From assembly GCF_009362815.1 (NCBI RefSeq), contig NZ_WHNX01000006.1:62001-126000 (forward strand): a stretch of 64,000 nucleotides of DNA, in the 5' to 3' direction. A program made the position numbers and the translations under genes. Below are positions 63,894 through 64,000 of this stretch, in pieces. Numbering within the stretch: the first letter of the stretch is position 1; each line of letters begins with the position of its first letter. Origin of the DNA: Alkalibaculum sporogenes. GTDB taxonomy: Bacteria; Bacillota; Clostridia; Eubacteriales; Alkalibacteraceae. The notes under the pieces are model-generated. The model saw only the letters and a list, made by a program, of their open reading frames with translations, searched no databases and had not been told where the DNA came from.

Positions 63894-64000
63894 ATGGGAG
63901 TATTAACTGAACTTCCTAATATTGGAGAAGTGATTGAAAAACAGCTTAATCTAGTTGGGATTATGACATATGAACAGCTAAGGGAATGTGGCAGTGAGCA
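63894..64000 (+). CDS. TfoX C-terminal domain protein (truncated by the window end)
   Basis: Begins with ATG after AAAGGAGG and continues past the window. The first 35 residues, including LPNIGEVIEKQLNLVGIMTYEQLRE, match the helix-hairpin-helix-like TfoX C-terminal domain common as a short stand-alone protein in Firmicutes. Only the start is visible. Confidence 0.8.
   Translation, partial: MGVLTELPNIGEVIEKQLNLVGIMTYEQLRECGSE

Overview
The window is a stretch of chromosome from a low-GC, endospore-forming member of the class Clostridia. The evidence is the dense sporulation gene set (spoIVB, spo0A, spoIIGA, sigE, sigG, spoIIM, dacF, dacB-like, three alpha/beta SASP genes), the clostridial ispH-S1 fusion, meso-DAP type MurE, strong purine-rich Shine-Dalgarno sites and many TTG/GTG starts. 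It resembles Lachnospirales-type Clostridia, but there is no rRNA gene and I cannot name a genus. Nearly all genes are on the + strand. I see no phage, insertion sequence or CRISPR array.

Layout. (1) 98-4107: recN-spoIVB-spo0A, the classical order, with a SigH-type promoter and an upstream 0A box before spo0A. (2) 4248-5791: pduL and lgt. (3) 5889-22575: one long division/cell-wall (dcw) cluster, mraZ-rsmH-ftsL-pbp-murE-murF-mraY-murD-ftsW/spoVE-murG-murA-ftsQ-two DUF881 genes-sbp-ftsZ. ftsA is absent. A four-repeat, 10-bp-phased MraZ operator overlaps the promoter. (4) 23116-26405: spoIIGA-sigE-sigG-nrdR. (5) 26718-32240: nudF-spoIIM-deoB-dacF-lysA, the Bacillus order but without spoIIA/spoVA between dacF and lysA. 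(6) 32295-36401: M50 protease, scpA, scpB, dacB-like, rluB. (7) 36408-42736: a GNAT-like protein, a methyltransferase, a flavoprotein, an unknown membrane protein, cmk, plsC and the ispH-S1 fusion. (8) 42871-46047: a tandem array of 133-bp structured repeats, a four-tRNA operon (Pro, Met, Phe, Thr) on the minus strand, a MerR/RacA-like gene and three SASP genes. (9) 46170-54275: miaB-mutS-mutL-miaA-ynbB. (10) 54293-55542: divergent lexA and yneA with SOS boxes. (11) 55689-64000: accessory material, including an orphan PTS IIB, a Cys-rich small protein, a membrane-anchored MutS-like ATPase, an ABC transporter, a PadR-controlled divergent SEDS protein, a lipoprotein, a DUF2284 protein, a remnant of a surface-repeat protein and the start of a TfoX C-terminal-domain gene.

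The genes work mainly as a growth-to-sporulation block: lipid II synthesis and septation lead directly into the SigE/SigG genes, while DNA repair (recN, mutSL) and SOS control of division (lexA/yneA) lie nearby. The least explained content is two families of hairpin-forming intergenic repeats. Family A has seven copies. Family B has a five-unit tandem array plus dispersed copies. They occupy many of the longer gaps and in two places meet the ends of genes.
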